A DNA stretch of 64,000 nucleotides, from NCBI GenBank assembly GCA_958510825.1, contig OY294049.1, positions 37,228,774-37,292,773 of the forward strand, given 5' to 3'. The translations under genes and the position numbers were made by a program. The stretch is from Brachypterus glaber. Its lineage: Eukaryota > Arthropoda > Insecta > Coleoptera > Kateretidae. The notes below the pieces were generated by a model. It was not told the origin of the DNA, did not search any database, and was given only the letters and a program-made list of their open reading frames with translations. Below, piece by piece: positions 21,072 through 31,897 of the stretch. Position 1 is the stretch's first letter. Every line of letters starts with the position of its first letter.

Positions 21072-21912
21072 AATAGTATATTATTTACCAAGTGAGAGAA
21101 GTTTAACATTTTTGACCTGCGTCAAATTGCGGGATGAGCGCGCTAGCGCGAAGCCCGCAAGCGCGGTCTAAAATGTTAAATCTTCACTCACGTGGAAAAT
21201 ATAGTATTTTTTTCACTACCAGTACAATTAATTAGCTATTTATTTATTTATTTTACTAAAATTTAATGAAAAAGCTTATAAATTTAAAATATCACGCTGG
21301 CCGTTCGCGGCCATTAAAAAAACAAATGAATAACTTGACATTTCTGGCAGAAATTTTCTGGTGATCTGCTAAAATTATTAAGTTAGAAAGTGTTTCCGTG
21401 TTAATTGTAATAAAATATATAAAAATGGAAAGTGAAATGCAAAGTGATTATTCTGGTACTCCCCCAGAAATAAGGGCAGGCGAAAACTGTGAGGGAGAAT
21501 CTGTTGCCTCAAAAATCAATATATGGGGGTTGTACCTCTAGTAATCTATGATCCTTACGGTAATATATGGGTTGTATAATCTATGGTTGAATATGATGGA
21601 CCAATAATTTTCACTTTTTGAAGTGTTTTTTTGTAAAACATTTTTTATAGGTGCTAATTTAGTTAATATTTTTGAATTTATCATGCAATAAATAAATTTG
21701 GTGCCTAAAGACACTTGTAAATAGAAATGTGATTTAATAATTAAGTGAAACGTCAGATGCCAAAACAGCTGAATAAAAATTCATTATTAACCATGGTGCA
21801 ATTTCATTATTTTTAGAACCTCTGACGTCATAGGTAGAGAAACAATATTTCTACCAATGAAAAGAACAGTAATAAAGATGTGCTTTTAGGCTGGTAGTGA
21901 AAAAATTGTATT
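21072..21912 (+). mobile_element. ~0.84 kb element with TTTTTCACTACCAG ends, family H copy 1
   Basis: A 5' palindrome (21072-21210, AATAGTATATTATTTACC...AAAATATAGTATTTT, with a GC-rich core GAGCGCGCTAGCGCG) is followed by TTTTTTCACTACCAGTAC. The reverse complement CTGGTAGTGAAAAAA lies at 21893-21907. Inside, 21425-21541 is a short ATG frame of 38 codons ending in TAG, with an acidic Ser/Glu-rich start. This plan recurs at 35064-35758 and 63055-63545 with different interior sequence. Confidence 0.7.
21425..21541 (+). CDS. Possible small ORF or 5' exon inside family H element
   Basis: 38 codons from ATG in a good start context (TAAAAATGG) to TAG. It begins Met-Glu-Ser-Glu-Met-Gln and is rich in Ser, Glu and Gly. 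It lies in the same relative position as the ATG at 35438 of the family H relative, where ATG is quickly followed by a splice-donor-like GGTAAGT. It may be the remnant first exon of the element's own protein or of a captured host gene. No family resemblance was recognised. Confidence 0.25.
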   Translation: MESEMQSDYSGTPPEIRAGENCEGESVASKINIWGLYL

Positions 21913-23101
21913 TTGCCTGTGAAAAACAGATAAAATGTAAAAATTATTGAATTTCCTTGTGACTGCTGAGTTTAGAACTATAACTCCAACATCAGCCCCA
22001 GAAAAGTGAACATATTTTCAATAGATTTGGCTCAGAGATACGAGGCGCAAGGGTAGTAAAAACGTGTCGAGATCACGAATCGTAGGGATAATGGGGTCTA
22101 GTTAGCGGGAAGACTTCCCCAGTCCTGGATTTTGATCCTCGCTCGCTTATTCTTAAGTTACACTGAAAGAAAAAAACGATTCTCTTAACTAAAATGAATG
22201 ATGCGAGGGGCCAACCGCTGACAAAATTTTGTACACCTTTAGGAGGAAATCTTTTTCTTTCTTTGTACCAATTACATCTGTACTTATATGAACCCCAATT
22301 TTTTACTCGAAAATATAACTTTTAAACTAATTAAAATAATTAATTGGGGTTTGTATATGTTATCATCAAAGCCCGGGGAGTTGCACGCTGTGAGTCACTG
22401 GCGTTGAGTTGTTGTAGAGTGGGGACAGGCGACTTGCCGTCTCTTCTAATCAGTGCTGAATTTATGCTACGCTCATGAACGAAAGAACAGATTGCTAATT
22501 CCCTAATGGTTATCATTCATCCTTGTCCTAATTAACTGAACCAGATTTTTCATTGCCTCAGGTTTTTGAAAAAAAAAAAAGAAGAAGCAAAAGGTAACAA
22601 GAAATACCATATCCTACACACGCAGTACAAGAGTTTAGTGCCGGGGCATCAAGATCGTAAAAACCATTGAAACCGTCGATCGTACCATATGGGAGCGGCA
22701 AATGTGGGCACGTTAACGGCTTTTAAAGCGAGGTCCCATCGCGGGTATTGCCATTAAGATGAGCGTGGAACGGTATAGTATGCAGACTTCAAACTAGCTA
22801 TGGAAGTGTAATGCTTTCCATTCCAAAGTGTATACTCCTCGCAGTAGATGTTTTTTAATAGTATATTAAAGTACTAGTTTCATAACCAGTAGTCGACGTA
22901 AACTCAGTTATAACTCATCAACGTTGAAAATAAACACAGAAACATAGGTTTACGGAATAATTTTGCCGAATTATGAGGGAAATTTTTATAAAGGTCACTA
23001 AATCGAAACATTTGAAGGCTAATTTGTTACACACAACAATATTGACTATACATATTAACTATACATATGTATATATATCAAGATAAAAAGAAATAAAAAT
23101 G
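21913..23101. other. Unannotated; GC-richer island 22600-22770
   Basis: No gene was found. A less AT-rich, non-repetitive stretch (about 22370-22540 and 22600-22770, e.g. AAGCGAGGTCCCATCGCG) stands out. It lacks a long open frame on either strand and could be a regulatory element. Confidence 0.4.
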
Positions 23102-23285
23102 TAAATATTTAAAACCTTGCGTCAACGCCTATGCGAGTACTGGAAATTCGCCGAGTACTGTTCATAACACCCATTTTTAGCGCACGAGTACAAGTTTAGA
23201 AAACGAGCCGATTGCGGCGTGTTCTCTAAAGTACCAGTTCGCTAAAAACGTGTTATGAAATGAGTGCTTTATACTATTTTTGGGG
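23102..23285. repeat. Repeat with ~120-bp palindrome, family I copy 1
   Basis: 23102-23160 matches 3986-4053. It runs into a palindrome (TTCATAACACCCATTTTTAGCGCACGAGTAC... against ...CTAAAGTACCAGTTCGCTAAAAACGTGTTATGAAAT) with the core GAGCCGATTGCGGCGTG. The right half is repeated at 57460-57530. Confidence 0.78.
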
Positions 23286-23939
23286 CAAAAGTCCAAACTT
23301 CTTATAGGCCTATAAGAACACGAAAATTGCGTGTGATTATGAGCTTATAAGAGTTTTTTATGTTTTGGGGGAGGGGGAGGTCATGAAAAAAAAATGATAA
23401 TATTTTTTTTGTGTATTTTATTGACCATTTAGGTGGTTTTTAATTTTTTCTTTTATTGTGAAATTCACAAAGAGATTATTAAAAAAGTTAAGTCAAAAAA
23501 CAATTATTTACATTTTTGGGGGCAAGGTGCACCAGTAGAAAAAATATTTTAAAGCATCGCGACGTCTATGCCATGGAACATGGCGTGGTCTAGTTTATAA
23601 CAAAGTATAGAATCTATCCTATGCTTTTCATAGATCTTAAATAGGTATCTCTTTTATTTTTTGAGTAATTGGCTCTGCGAGTTTTAACTGAAACACTCTG
23701 TATAAATTTATAATAAACATATTCTGTTCTTTCGAAAATTAAAGCAGTCAGGAAAGAACTAAAGAACTATTTAACTGCTTATATAATATAATATAATAAG
23801 CAAGAATCTATATTGGAAACTAAGTACATAATTATAATTATAATTATTGACATTTAATGTCAATTTTCTAAGTATTTTATTTTGATGAAAAATTTACTGT
23901 AAGAAGCAAATTTATTTTTGAAATGATGGTTGCGCATAG
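23286..23939. other. AT-rich DNA without recognised feature
   Basis: No gene. A G-run segment (GGGGGAGGGGGAGG, ~23365) and GCATCGCGACGTCTATGCC (~23555) are isolated. The latter loosely resembles part of the 23102 repeat. Confidence 0.45.
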
Positions 23940-24160
23940 ATAAGAAAAGACGAGAGAAAAGAAGAAGCTGTAGACATGGAGGTGGATCGCAGAAGGAGAA
24001 ATTTGAAAACTTATGGCGAAACTTAAAAAATGTCATTTGAATAATAATTTTTTTTCAAAATTAATGGGGAGCCCCTAACACAAGCCAAAAGCTTATTTGG
24101 GGCTCTCCATGCTTATGTATTACATTTCAGAAATAAACTATAACTATAACTATAATGTTT
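23940..24160 (+). mobile_element. Truncated LINE 3' end, family J copy 1
   Basis: Purine-rich sequence (GAGAAAAGAAGAAGC, GGAGGTGGATCGCAGAAGG) precedes CAAGCCAAAAGCTTATTTGGGGCTCTCCATG, then a (CTATAA)n tail at about 24136-24158. The same 30-base block lies on the minus strand at 49769-49802, there followed by an AT-repeat tail. Shared 3' block plus simple tail suits a non-LTR retrotransposon 3' UTR; the reverse transcriptase part is absent. Confidence 0.6.
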
Positions 24161-25213
24161 TTTGTTGCCATAACTGGACTTTTAATAATAATAATTAATA
24201 TTTCAGCGACTGTCAATTTATCGTTTTACATTTTCATGTTTGTTTTCATCCAAATTTAGTTTTCCTGGCCGCTTTTTCGACATATTATCACGATACATAA
24301 AAAGGGTAGGGGGAGGGTGTCGGCGGATAGGTATATACGGTATGTATAATGAATTTACGGTGATTTGCGTACAGCATACAGCGCAAATGTACATGATATA
24401 TTTCTATTACTTACGGTACGATACAAGCACCGTTATATACCAGATCCGTCACTGATAGAGACGGAAATACTAAGGAACATAAGGAATACCTTCTTCCTAA
24501 AGTGCCTTAATATGAGGTTTTCTTGAAAAAAAAAAAAAAAAGTCACATTTACCTCTTTATGGAGGAAGTCCAAACCAATATGTTCTATAATTTTTGTTTC
24601 ATGAAATTAGTCATTATACAAAAAATTGTTTGATTTAATTTTTTAAAAATTTTTGACAAAAATTCCCATATTCAACATTTTTTTAAACCCCTCAGAAAAA
24701 AAAATAAAAATATAAGGTCAAATAGAAAATTTTATTAGCTTTAAAATGATATGTCACACGGTCCCTTTGCCGTTAAAAAATAATCCCACTTTGCCCATAT
24801 GCTCCATTGTGCTCCTTAAACATATCAAACAATTATAGGGTTATTTTATTTACGTTTTTTTTTTTTTTAATTTTAAATTGATTTCTTAAGCCGTTAAAGA
24901 GTAAACGGAGCGGACTTTTGTTACGCACTGTACATTCATTGCATACAAATCTCATTTTTAAACTATCCACCGTAGTTGTGCCATACATACTGTAGATATC
25001 AAAATCGCTTTAATTATTTAACAAACCCGCATTCTGGTCCAATAATGATTTCAATTAATGAATACCAATTTCAGTTCTCGTGTGTCATCGAGTTCATAAA
25101 ATCGGCCAAAACTAACTAAAAATATACATTCGTCCGTGTGTGGTTAATATTATTGATTATACCGCGTTAAATATGAAACCTAGCTATTATTTTGACTACC
25201 CACGTAATTTACC
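24161..25213. other. AT-rich DNA without recognised feature
   Basis: No supportable gene. The frame at 24240-24455 shows no domain signature. Poly-A/T runs occur near 24525 and 24860. Confidence 0.45.
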
Positions 25214-26640
25214 TAGGGTAAAACCCCCAATTATTGGCACTTTAAGAAATTTTCCACATATATATCATTATAACTTATTAAATATTTCATGTTATTAAGA
25301 ATAAAATATTTTACATCATTTAGTAGTTATTCTATTTTATATATTATATAAAATTTAAACTGAGATCTTAATAATATTAAAGAATTTTTTAAATTAATTA
25401 CAAGAATACACAATTTCGTATTATTGGCACCTTTTTGCTAATGATTGGCATCCAGATTTTCCTATTATTGGCACCTAATTTTTGATTTGAAGCAACGGAA
25501 AAAAATTACTGAGTACCTACTTTTTGTTGAATAATAAACATTTTAGTATCAAAAAAAATATTTAAATTGGAATATTGCAGTTTAATACATATTAACTAAA
25601 GTCTGTAAACAAAAACTCAAATATATTTTAGAAATACAACATTTTAAATATCTCTATATTAAAGTTAAAATATGAGTTATCTAATAGTTACCTAATACTA
25701 ATTGGTATCCATAAAATAATACCTAGTTACCTAGGTACACTTATCTAAAAGAATTATTAGGTTTTTAGACTAATTTTGATGCACAAGTTTTGCATAAAAT
25801 GTGCCAATAATAGGACTTTAATATAATTTGGACACCTATTATGGGCACCGTGATAAAAAATTAAATTCTAAAGAAAAATTAAGTTTATAGACAAAATTAA
25901 GTGCAAGATTTATATACGTTCATATGCATTGAGGAAAAACTGTAAGTTTTTCATTAAACGCTGTTTAGAACTAATTTATTTGAAATAGGTTTTTAGCAAC
26001 AACTGTATCTTTTGTATAATAGCCCATTCGCTTTAAAATATGGATTTGGTTTTGTCTTATATCATATGTGGCAAAACGTATGTATATTTAACCGTACAAG
26101 TAATAAATCTATTCAATTTTATTTTATTTATTCTATTAATTTAGCATTTTAACTGGTTGCCAATAATTGGAATAGGATTTTTACTAAAGAGGCTAATTAT
26201 TGGTACCTATGCCTATAATTAGAATTTAGTTTAATTTTGTATACCAACTGTTGGCACCGTCGAAATTGAAAAAAATATAAAGAAAAATAAAGTTTTTAAG
26301 GCTAATTAATAAGTAGAATGCATATACTTATTAAAATTATCTAGAAAAAATAGTAAGTCCATCAATAAACCTCTTTTATTAACCTTCTACTTAAAGCAAT
26401 TCCTTAGCGTAAACCTTAAAAATTCACACTTACATAGTTTACACGAAACTGCTGAGATTCTACTGCCCAGGGAGGGAAAAATATGTTTATCGCATTTAAA
26501 GTATAATATTTAGCAATATTGCCACTTCGTAAAAAATATAGTTAGATTAAGGTACCAATGGAGATTTTTTTTATATAAACGAAAATATCACTCCAGTGCC
26601 AATAATTAACGGAGTGCCAACGATTGGGGGTTTTACCCTA
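25214..26640. mobile_element. 1.43 kb TA-flanked TIR element with iterated TATTGGCAC motif
   Basis: Ends TAGGGTAAAACCCCCAAT and ATTGGGGGTTTTACCCTA, with TA as the likely TSD. The motif (A)TTATTGGCAC or its complement occurs about eleven times across the interior (e.g. 25231, 25421, 25442, 25463, 25801, 25845, 26159, 26193, 26247, 26597, 26613). No transposase frame. TA flanks fit Tc1/mariner-type mobilisation by family rule. Confidence 0.88.
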
Positions 26641-26980
26641 CTTATTTACATACTAAACTCTATTCAACGAGCAAATACAACTCTGACGTCACAGCGCGTA
26701 AACTAAATAGCCTCCTGTGGGGTAATTAAAACTTATTTCTTAAGAATCAGTCAGTTGAAGAACAGTACTAGTCTGTTGTTTTGAGATAAACACAAAATAG
26801 TCTATTATTCAATGAGTGTATAATATTGGCTATTAATCAATGGGGGTAAATTTTGGGACACGAGCCGATAGGTAGTCCAAACGAAAATTTACATATTTTA
26901 CCTGAAAATGGGATTCAATACAGGCAAAAAATATTTTGTTATATATTATCATTATTATTGTTATTAACAATAGTTGTTAT
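26641..26980. other. AT-rich DNA without recognised feature
   Basis: Nothing recognised. It partly resembles 27435-27560 (ACTGATTC/TCAGTCAGTTGAAGAACAGTACTAGTC, read inverted), so the two may be arms of a larger eroded inverted repeat bracketing 26980-27435. Confidence 0.4.
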
Positions 26981-26984
26981 CTTT

Positions 26985-27060
26985 CAGCTTTGATAAAGCC
27001 CCCAAAGAGGGGAGAAACGTTAGCGATATAATAAAGTGACGCATTAAAACCTGCCAAAAA
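26985..27060 (+). ncRNA. Hammerhead-like motif, possible Penelope-like element remnant
   Basis: TTTGATAAAGCCCCCAAAGAGGGGAGAAACGTTAG combines a core-like (C)TGATGA relative, a CCCC/GGGG stem II and GAAAC in the order of a type I hammerhead. Such motifs are known in the terminal repeats of Penelope-like retroelements. Here the first core box is altered (TTGATAA), and stems I and III are not clearly complementary by eye, so self-cleavage is doubtful. No GIY-YIG or reverse transcriptase sequence is nearby. Confidence 0.35.
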
Positions 27061-27149
27061 ATCCGAGTTTTTTTACAAACCAGAAAATTAAATTTTACAT
27101 ATTAATATCACTTTTATAAATCTTATTGATGTTTATTTTGTTGGATCGT

Positions 27150-27290
27150 GCAAAAACCGTAATAAGCATCACGGCCATTAAGTGCTTTACCGGTTTCGGA
27201 TAGTATTGGAGATTTCGACTTCGTCTCAATCTCCAAAATGACCCTCAACCGGTAAAATGCACTTACTGCCCCTAATTCTTAAATAACTAT
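27150..27290. repeat. Heteropalindrome with CGACTTCGTCTC core
   Basis: TAAGTGCTTTACCGGT pairs with ACCGGTAAAATGCACTTA, and TTGGAGATTTCGA with TCTCAATCTCCAA, about a CTTCG loop. It belongs structurally to the same group as 40385-40480 and 51238-51335. Confidence 0.8.
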
Positions 27291-27699
27291 TATTTCTGTA
27301 TGTTGATTATACAGTGTTTTGCATGCATTATTAAATTGTACTGCTGTAGCGTTTGCTTAGATGATACTGTTCTTAACCAGAATGAATAAAGCTACAAATT
27401 TTGTGTACGTTAGCTACCTTATTTTAAAATAGCTATTTTTGGACTAGTACTGTTCTTCAACTGACCGATTCAGTTATGTATTAAGTGTTAATAACTAAGG
27501 TTAAATTATACTACAGAGTGCTTTTTATTGTACGTGCTGTGACGTCAGAGTCGTATTCTCCCGTTGAATGTAGTTTATATAAATTATTTAAACCATTATT
27601 GTATTTAAAATTTTGAATTTTTGCCAGATAAATACAAGGTACATCGATAAAATCCCTAGGCCTATTTAAATTTTTTGTGGGCCGGTATTATTCTTGGCC

Positions 27700-27960
27700 A
27701 GTCCATCCCTGATTACGGTTAAGTCCCGTGTGTGTGTGTGCATTACACATTGTATTCACGGTCCGTGTATCCGTGTATGCCTCTAGATGTGTGATTACGG
27801 CGTCAATTAGAGAAGCGGCAGTAACCGAGCGCCTGAATTAGCGTATTCGGGGGCCAGGGGGCGCGGGGACGGGTTATAAACTGCCGCTCCCACGATACGA
27901 TACCACGCTCGTTTGGCGGTAACGACTTGGCACACGGAATGCGGCCGCTGTATAATGATG
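27700..27960. other. GC-richer island of unknown function
   Basis: About 260 bp with markedly higher GC (GGGGGCCAGGGGGCGCGGGG, AGAAGCGGCAGTAACCGAGCG, GGAATGCGGCCGCTG), preceded by a short (GT)n. There is no long frame on either strand and no repeat copy in the window. A conserved regulatory element or CpG-rich promoter is possible; neither is shown. Confidence 0.35.
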
Positions 27961-28700
27961 TTGGCGTTGAAAAAATAGTTTATTTCGACGACTGGGACTT
28001 TTTACCTTCCTTCGGGATAAAAAGTGGGACTAACCTTACCGGAAAGCCTTGCCTTAGTAAAATGAAGTTTACATTGCGATTTGTCAAAAAAAAAACTTTT
28101 TATCCAATACATACAGATAATAGGACAATTACCAGCTTTATTTTAAATAGATAAACTCAATGATAACCCCCGCGTGGCTTTTACTTTATTGAGTGGATAA
28201 TTATTTATTTTACCCACTCAACTGTCACTTGTCAAATTACTTTCTTGTAAATGTCATTAAAATTTTTAATAAAAATATGAATTCCTAAGCTATTTATTGG
28301 ATAAAAACTTGTATGGCACTCATGGGTAAACCGATATTGCCCTCTCGAAGGTTAATTTTCTCATGGGCAATATATTACTTTACCCACTAGTACCATAAAT
28401 AACTATTGTGCCAGTAAGTCTATCCGGAAAAAGAAAAAGAACCAAACTTTTACCAATATTAGCGCCTTCGCCAAAATTTCAAATAAGCCAACTTTTCTAT
28501 GCGAAATACCCAGGAAACCAAAAGACGTCTTTTTGACGTCATTTTTGGGCACTAACTGACCTACATAACGTCATAATATGACGTCTTTCTGTCGTCCCAG
28601 TGACGTGTATAAGTCACAGCCCAGGGACGTAACGTTACTGAAGTTATAATAATGTCCAATGTCAATTAATATTTATTTGTGGTAGGAAAGAGGAAACTAG
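27961..28700. other. Unannotated with small palindromes
   Basis: Inverted pairs: GACTTTTTACCTTCC/GGGATAAAAAGTGGGAC at ~27990-28033, and GGGTAAACCGATATTGCCC/GGGCAATATATTACTTTACCC at ~28324-28393. Four GACGT(C/A) sites cluster at 28525-28610. The frame at 27927-28154 overlaps the first palindrome and is not convincing. Confidence 0.45.
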
Positions 28701-28772
28701 TATTTTGCCCATGAAAAAATTAACCCACAAGGTTGGAGGCGGAGTGGGTTAATTTTAGAGAGGGCAATATTA
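28701..28772. repeat. Palindrome TTGCCC...GGGCAA
   Basis: TTGCCCATGAAAAAATTAACCCAC pairs with GTGGGTTAATTTTAGAGAGGGCAA around GGAGGCGGA. It is related in sequence to the palindrome at 28324-28393, so these two probably mark one element. The 139-codon minus frame 28697-29116 crosses it and shows no domain. Confidence 0.7.
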
Positions 28773-28972
28773 TAATATGAGATCCTATGACAGGATTTCA
28801 TAGAAAATTTCTTGCCATTACTCCCTCTACATAACTGCTCATGTCCAGTTTCCACAGGCATAGAATTATATTCTATAACTAGTATGGAATAGACAATATT
28901 CCGCGCGAGCGGAAAGTTTGTCATACGAGCTGGCAGGCGAGTATGACGGTACCGCGAGCGCAGAATACGTAC

Positions 28973-29639
28973 GAATACGTGTTGTAGATTATACTTTTTC
29001 TTCGACTGCAAATATGAAACACTGTATGGCTTTAAACTGCGGACAAGGTTAAAAACAATGTTTTTTGTGACTCGACATTGTAAATGCAACAAAACACATA
29101 TTTTTAAATAAATCAATTAATGTTATTTAATAATTTTATCAAATCAGTACTTGAAAAAGATTTTTATTTAATTTTAGCACATATTTACAAATTATAATGC
29201 AAAAATTGAAGGTTATGTCAGATTGTTGAGACAGATATCAGGTTTAAATATTTAACAATACTTAGACGGAGCAGTTTTAATTTTTTTAACTAAATTTATG
29301 AAAAACTGGTCAAATATTAAGAAAAACTAATAATCTTTATGTAATGTTAACGCAAAACTTTAAATTACATTAAATTATTCAGTATTTCATGGTAAAATAT
29401 ATTTATTTTTGCTAATTTTGCTACAGTTTTCTTTACTTTTATAAACAAGAGATGGCACTATATGTGCTCATTCTAACACTTGATACGGAATATTCATACC
29501 GTATCTAGAGCTATAATGGGTTCATTCTGTGTTTGAAAAGTGTGTATATTTGCTTACATTCTAAAGCAGTCGTAGAAAAAATACATACTAATTTGATGAC
29601 GTACATCAAATTAGCAGGCTGACTATAGTCGCTATAGCG
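28973..29639. other. AT-rich DNA without recognised feature
   Basis: No gene. TGATACGGAATATTCATACCGTATC near 29480-29504 is a short palindrome. Confidence 0.45.
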
Positions 29640-30240
29640 ACTGAAGAGTACTTTTATTTATTTTTATTTATTTATTTATTAACGGGAAAACCCCACTACA
29701 AAAATTAAATGTACATAAGATAACATGATAATAGAAACCTAATATAATGTAAAAAAAATAATTATAACAAAAAAAATAGAAAAAATTACCTTGCAAATAA
29801 CAAAAAACTATACAATACTAAAATTAAAAAAATTAAACATTAATAAGAAATTTAAACATCAGTGAAGTTAATGCTTTTTAAAGAGGTTTTAAACGATGCT
29901 AAAGTGGAAAAAGTAAAGTCACAATTATCCAAACTATTGGCTAAAGTCATGACTCTATCCATGGGAGAATTACAACCGTAATTTGTACGGTGATATGGGA
30001 TTTTAAAAATCGGAGAAATGTTGCGCATGACCCTAGCCGGAACATTTAAATGTATTTGACTTAGTAAGTCTGGGCAATCAATAAGCCCATTATATATTTT
30101 GAAAAGGTAACATAAAGTACTGTTCAGTTTACGTAACTCCAGTGCAATGGTAAATTTTTCTGTATTACACATTTGATAGATTTTATTGTGATGGGTATTT
30201 TAGTTTCTCAATGAGTAGAAGGGACTTACATCTTTAATTC
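29640..30240 (-). pseudogene. Non-LTR retrotransposon (LINE) C-terminal fragment, Jockey/CR1-like
   Basis: The minus frame 30172-29852 (106 codons) has the hallmark C-terminal region that follows the reverse transcriptase: Leu-Arg-Lys-Leu, a Tyr-Leu-Phe-Lys-Ile-Tyr-Asn-Gly-Leu-Ile-Asp segment, Asn-Val-Pro-Ala-Arg, then Tyr-His-Arg-Thr-Asn-Tyr-Gly and Ser-Pro-Met-Asp-Arg. The 3' side ends in an (AAAT)n tail (29650-29690 read inverted). The catalytic part is missing, so this is a 5'-truncated dead copy. Confidence 0.82.
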
Positions 30241-30549
30241 ATCTATACCTTTTTTTAATAGATTTCTCTCGCCTAAGTCGTAGTAATCCTTGACTGCCTC
30301 CGCCTTCAAATGTCACAACAGCCGCCTCTCGTAAAGCCGGCTGCTGCCAAATATGCAAATGGGAATGTGCATCCAGATTGTCGGTTTCACTACCGAACGC
30401 TCAGTGGCTTAAGGTGTAAGATAGTTGGGAGATAAATCATTTTTTCTACAGAAAAAAAAATTGACAAGCAAACATTTTTACGAAACATTAGTTTTAATGA
30501 ATATTACTTAACTATCAGCTTAGAAATAGAACTTTCCTTTTCTGTTTGT
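30241..30549. other. GC-richer patch 30290-30420
   Basis: Non-repetitive DNA with CCGCCTCTCGTAAAGCCGG and an exact ATGCAAAT octamer at 30353-30360. Too short and frame-less for a gene; possibly regulatory. Confidence 0.35.
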
Positions 30550-30737
30550 CTAGACTAGAGTGTTCCAGATCAGTTTGCCGTATAAATGCAAATGAAGCGC
30601 TCTATGTGTTTAATTATCACTAGACAGGATGTCACAACATTTTTCACATACTCCGTGATCAAATTTGAATTTATTTAAAAATAAGAACACATTCATTTGC
30701 ATTTACATGGAACACACATCTGAAAGACTCTAGTTGC
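30550..30737. mobile_element. Small imperfect TIR element
   Basis: CTAGAGTGTTCCAG...TATAAATGCAAATGAA (left) is loosely matched by TTCATTTGCATTTACATGGAACACAC...GACTCTAG (right). Arms ~45 bp with indels, loop ~95 bp. The two octamer-like ATGCAAAT words lie in its arms. Confidence 0.55.
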
Positions 30738-31075
30738 AATCTGATCTTTGAACAGTGAAGGTCTTAACATTTAAAGGTGAGTAAAATTCTCCATTCACCA
30801 GAAACTCGCGTTGGTCAGACATAAATCGTATTCTCCGTTATAATGTTTATCTATATTTGCAACAATTGGTTTTACTTTTTTATTTATACTGCGGTTTGCT
30901 AACACATTTAAATAAATTTAAATACATATTAGTCCAAGAATGCGTTTTTTGCCCTTTCATAAAAGCAATTAAATTCCAAAAGATTTCCTTTATATATTTC
31001 ATTTTTGTTTAACCATATTTAATAATGGTCGTTTAACCATATTTGATAATATTCGTTTTTCGATAGGTTTAACTT
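30738..31075. other. AT-rich spacer
   Basis: Nothing recognised apart from a repeated GTTTAACCATATTTGATAATATTCG-like pair at 31012-31054. Confidence 0.45.
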
Positions 31076-31897
31076 CCCAAATAGCACCGATAATCTAAGA
31101 ATATTCTCTAATATTCTGTTGGGGATATTCTTAGAATAAACTTTTAGATATGCTATGATTATGCTTAAAACTTGCGCTTAAAATGCATAATCTATGCATA
31201 TGCATGACATATCCTTATAATTTTCTCATAGCACTCTTCTAATGCATATTCTAGGAAATTAAGAATGTTCTTAGAAATTATGCTATGCATATTTTAAGAA
31301 GGTTTATTTGAATTTGCCGCTATTCTGCAATACATTTTTGACATGTTGTAGTTGTAATTCTACAGTAGCCGATAAAAAATTATACATTTAATTGTTTTTG
31401 GTGATTCCATTCGTGTATTATTTGATTATAATTATAGTCTAGTGATTGGTGATTTTATTAAGTCTAGTGTTTGTAAGCTATGTAAGATTGTATTGTAAAC
31501 ATAGAAAGGTATGTACCTGTATACAAACAAATTAATCCATGAAAATGTTAATATTCCTGAATTTTAAATATTGTCTATTATATAGTTTAAGACATTGTTT
31601 TGTACCACACAATGTCATTATTACACATGCACTATTCTGGATATTGACTACTTTAGATTTGACAGGTCATAAATTAGGTTAGATAGTTTTGCAAGTTATA
31701 AGAAGATGCTGGGCATATTCTGCAAGATTTTTTTTAGTATGATCATAGAAGCTTTTGCATGATTAAAACGGTATCCATTGAATGTCTTAAAACCTTCTAA
31801 GAACGTTCTACGTAAAACATTGCATATTCTTAGAATCATACAACATACTCAATATTTATTTTAAGAATATTCTTAGAACTGTTTCGTGCTATGCGGG
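31076..31897. mobile_element. ~0.82 kb TIR element with iterated CTAAGAATATTCT motif
   Basis: Left end CCCAAATAGCACCGATAATC and right end (reverse complement) CCCGCATAGCACGAAACAGT are both followed by CTAAGAATATTCT. Variants of this word recur near 31127, 31245, 31262, 31796, 31826 and 31861, and ATGCATA words also repeat. No coding frame. Confidence 0.75.

Larger units (their letters stand above)
26700..27560. repeat. Probable eroded inverted repeat, ~0.86 kb
   Basis: CTGACGTCACAGCGCGTA with AGTCAGTTGAAGAACAGTACTAGTC (26684-26772) matches, in reverse complement, GACTAGTACTGTTCTTCAACTGACCGATTC and TACGTGCTGTGACGTCAGAG (27442-27550). Spacing is similar on both sides. The interval includes the hammerhead-like segment and a palindrome. 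Probably one element with terminal inverted repeats. Confidence 0.6.

Noticed and set aside
28455..28490. Further SINE copy (AGCGCCTTCGCCAAAATTTC)
   Set aside because: Only ~20 bp match the SINE body; too short to separate from chance. The same holds for TTTTGGCGAAGGTGCC at 39882.
28697..29116. 139-codon minus frame
   Set aside because: Crosses a palindrome, has no recognised domain and lacks convincing start or splice context.
30353..30702. POU-type enhancer from three ATGCAAAT octamers
   Set aside because: Two of the three lie in the arms of a probable small TIR element, so their presence is explained by the repeat.
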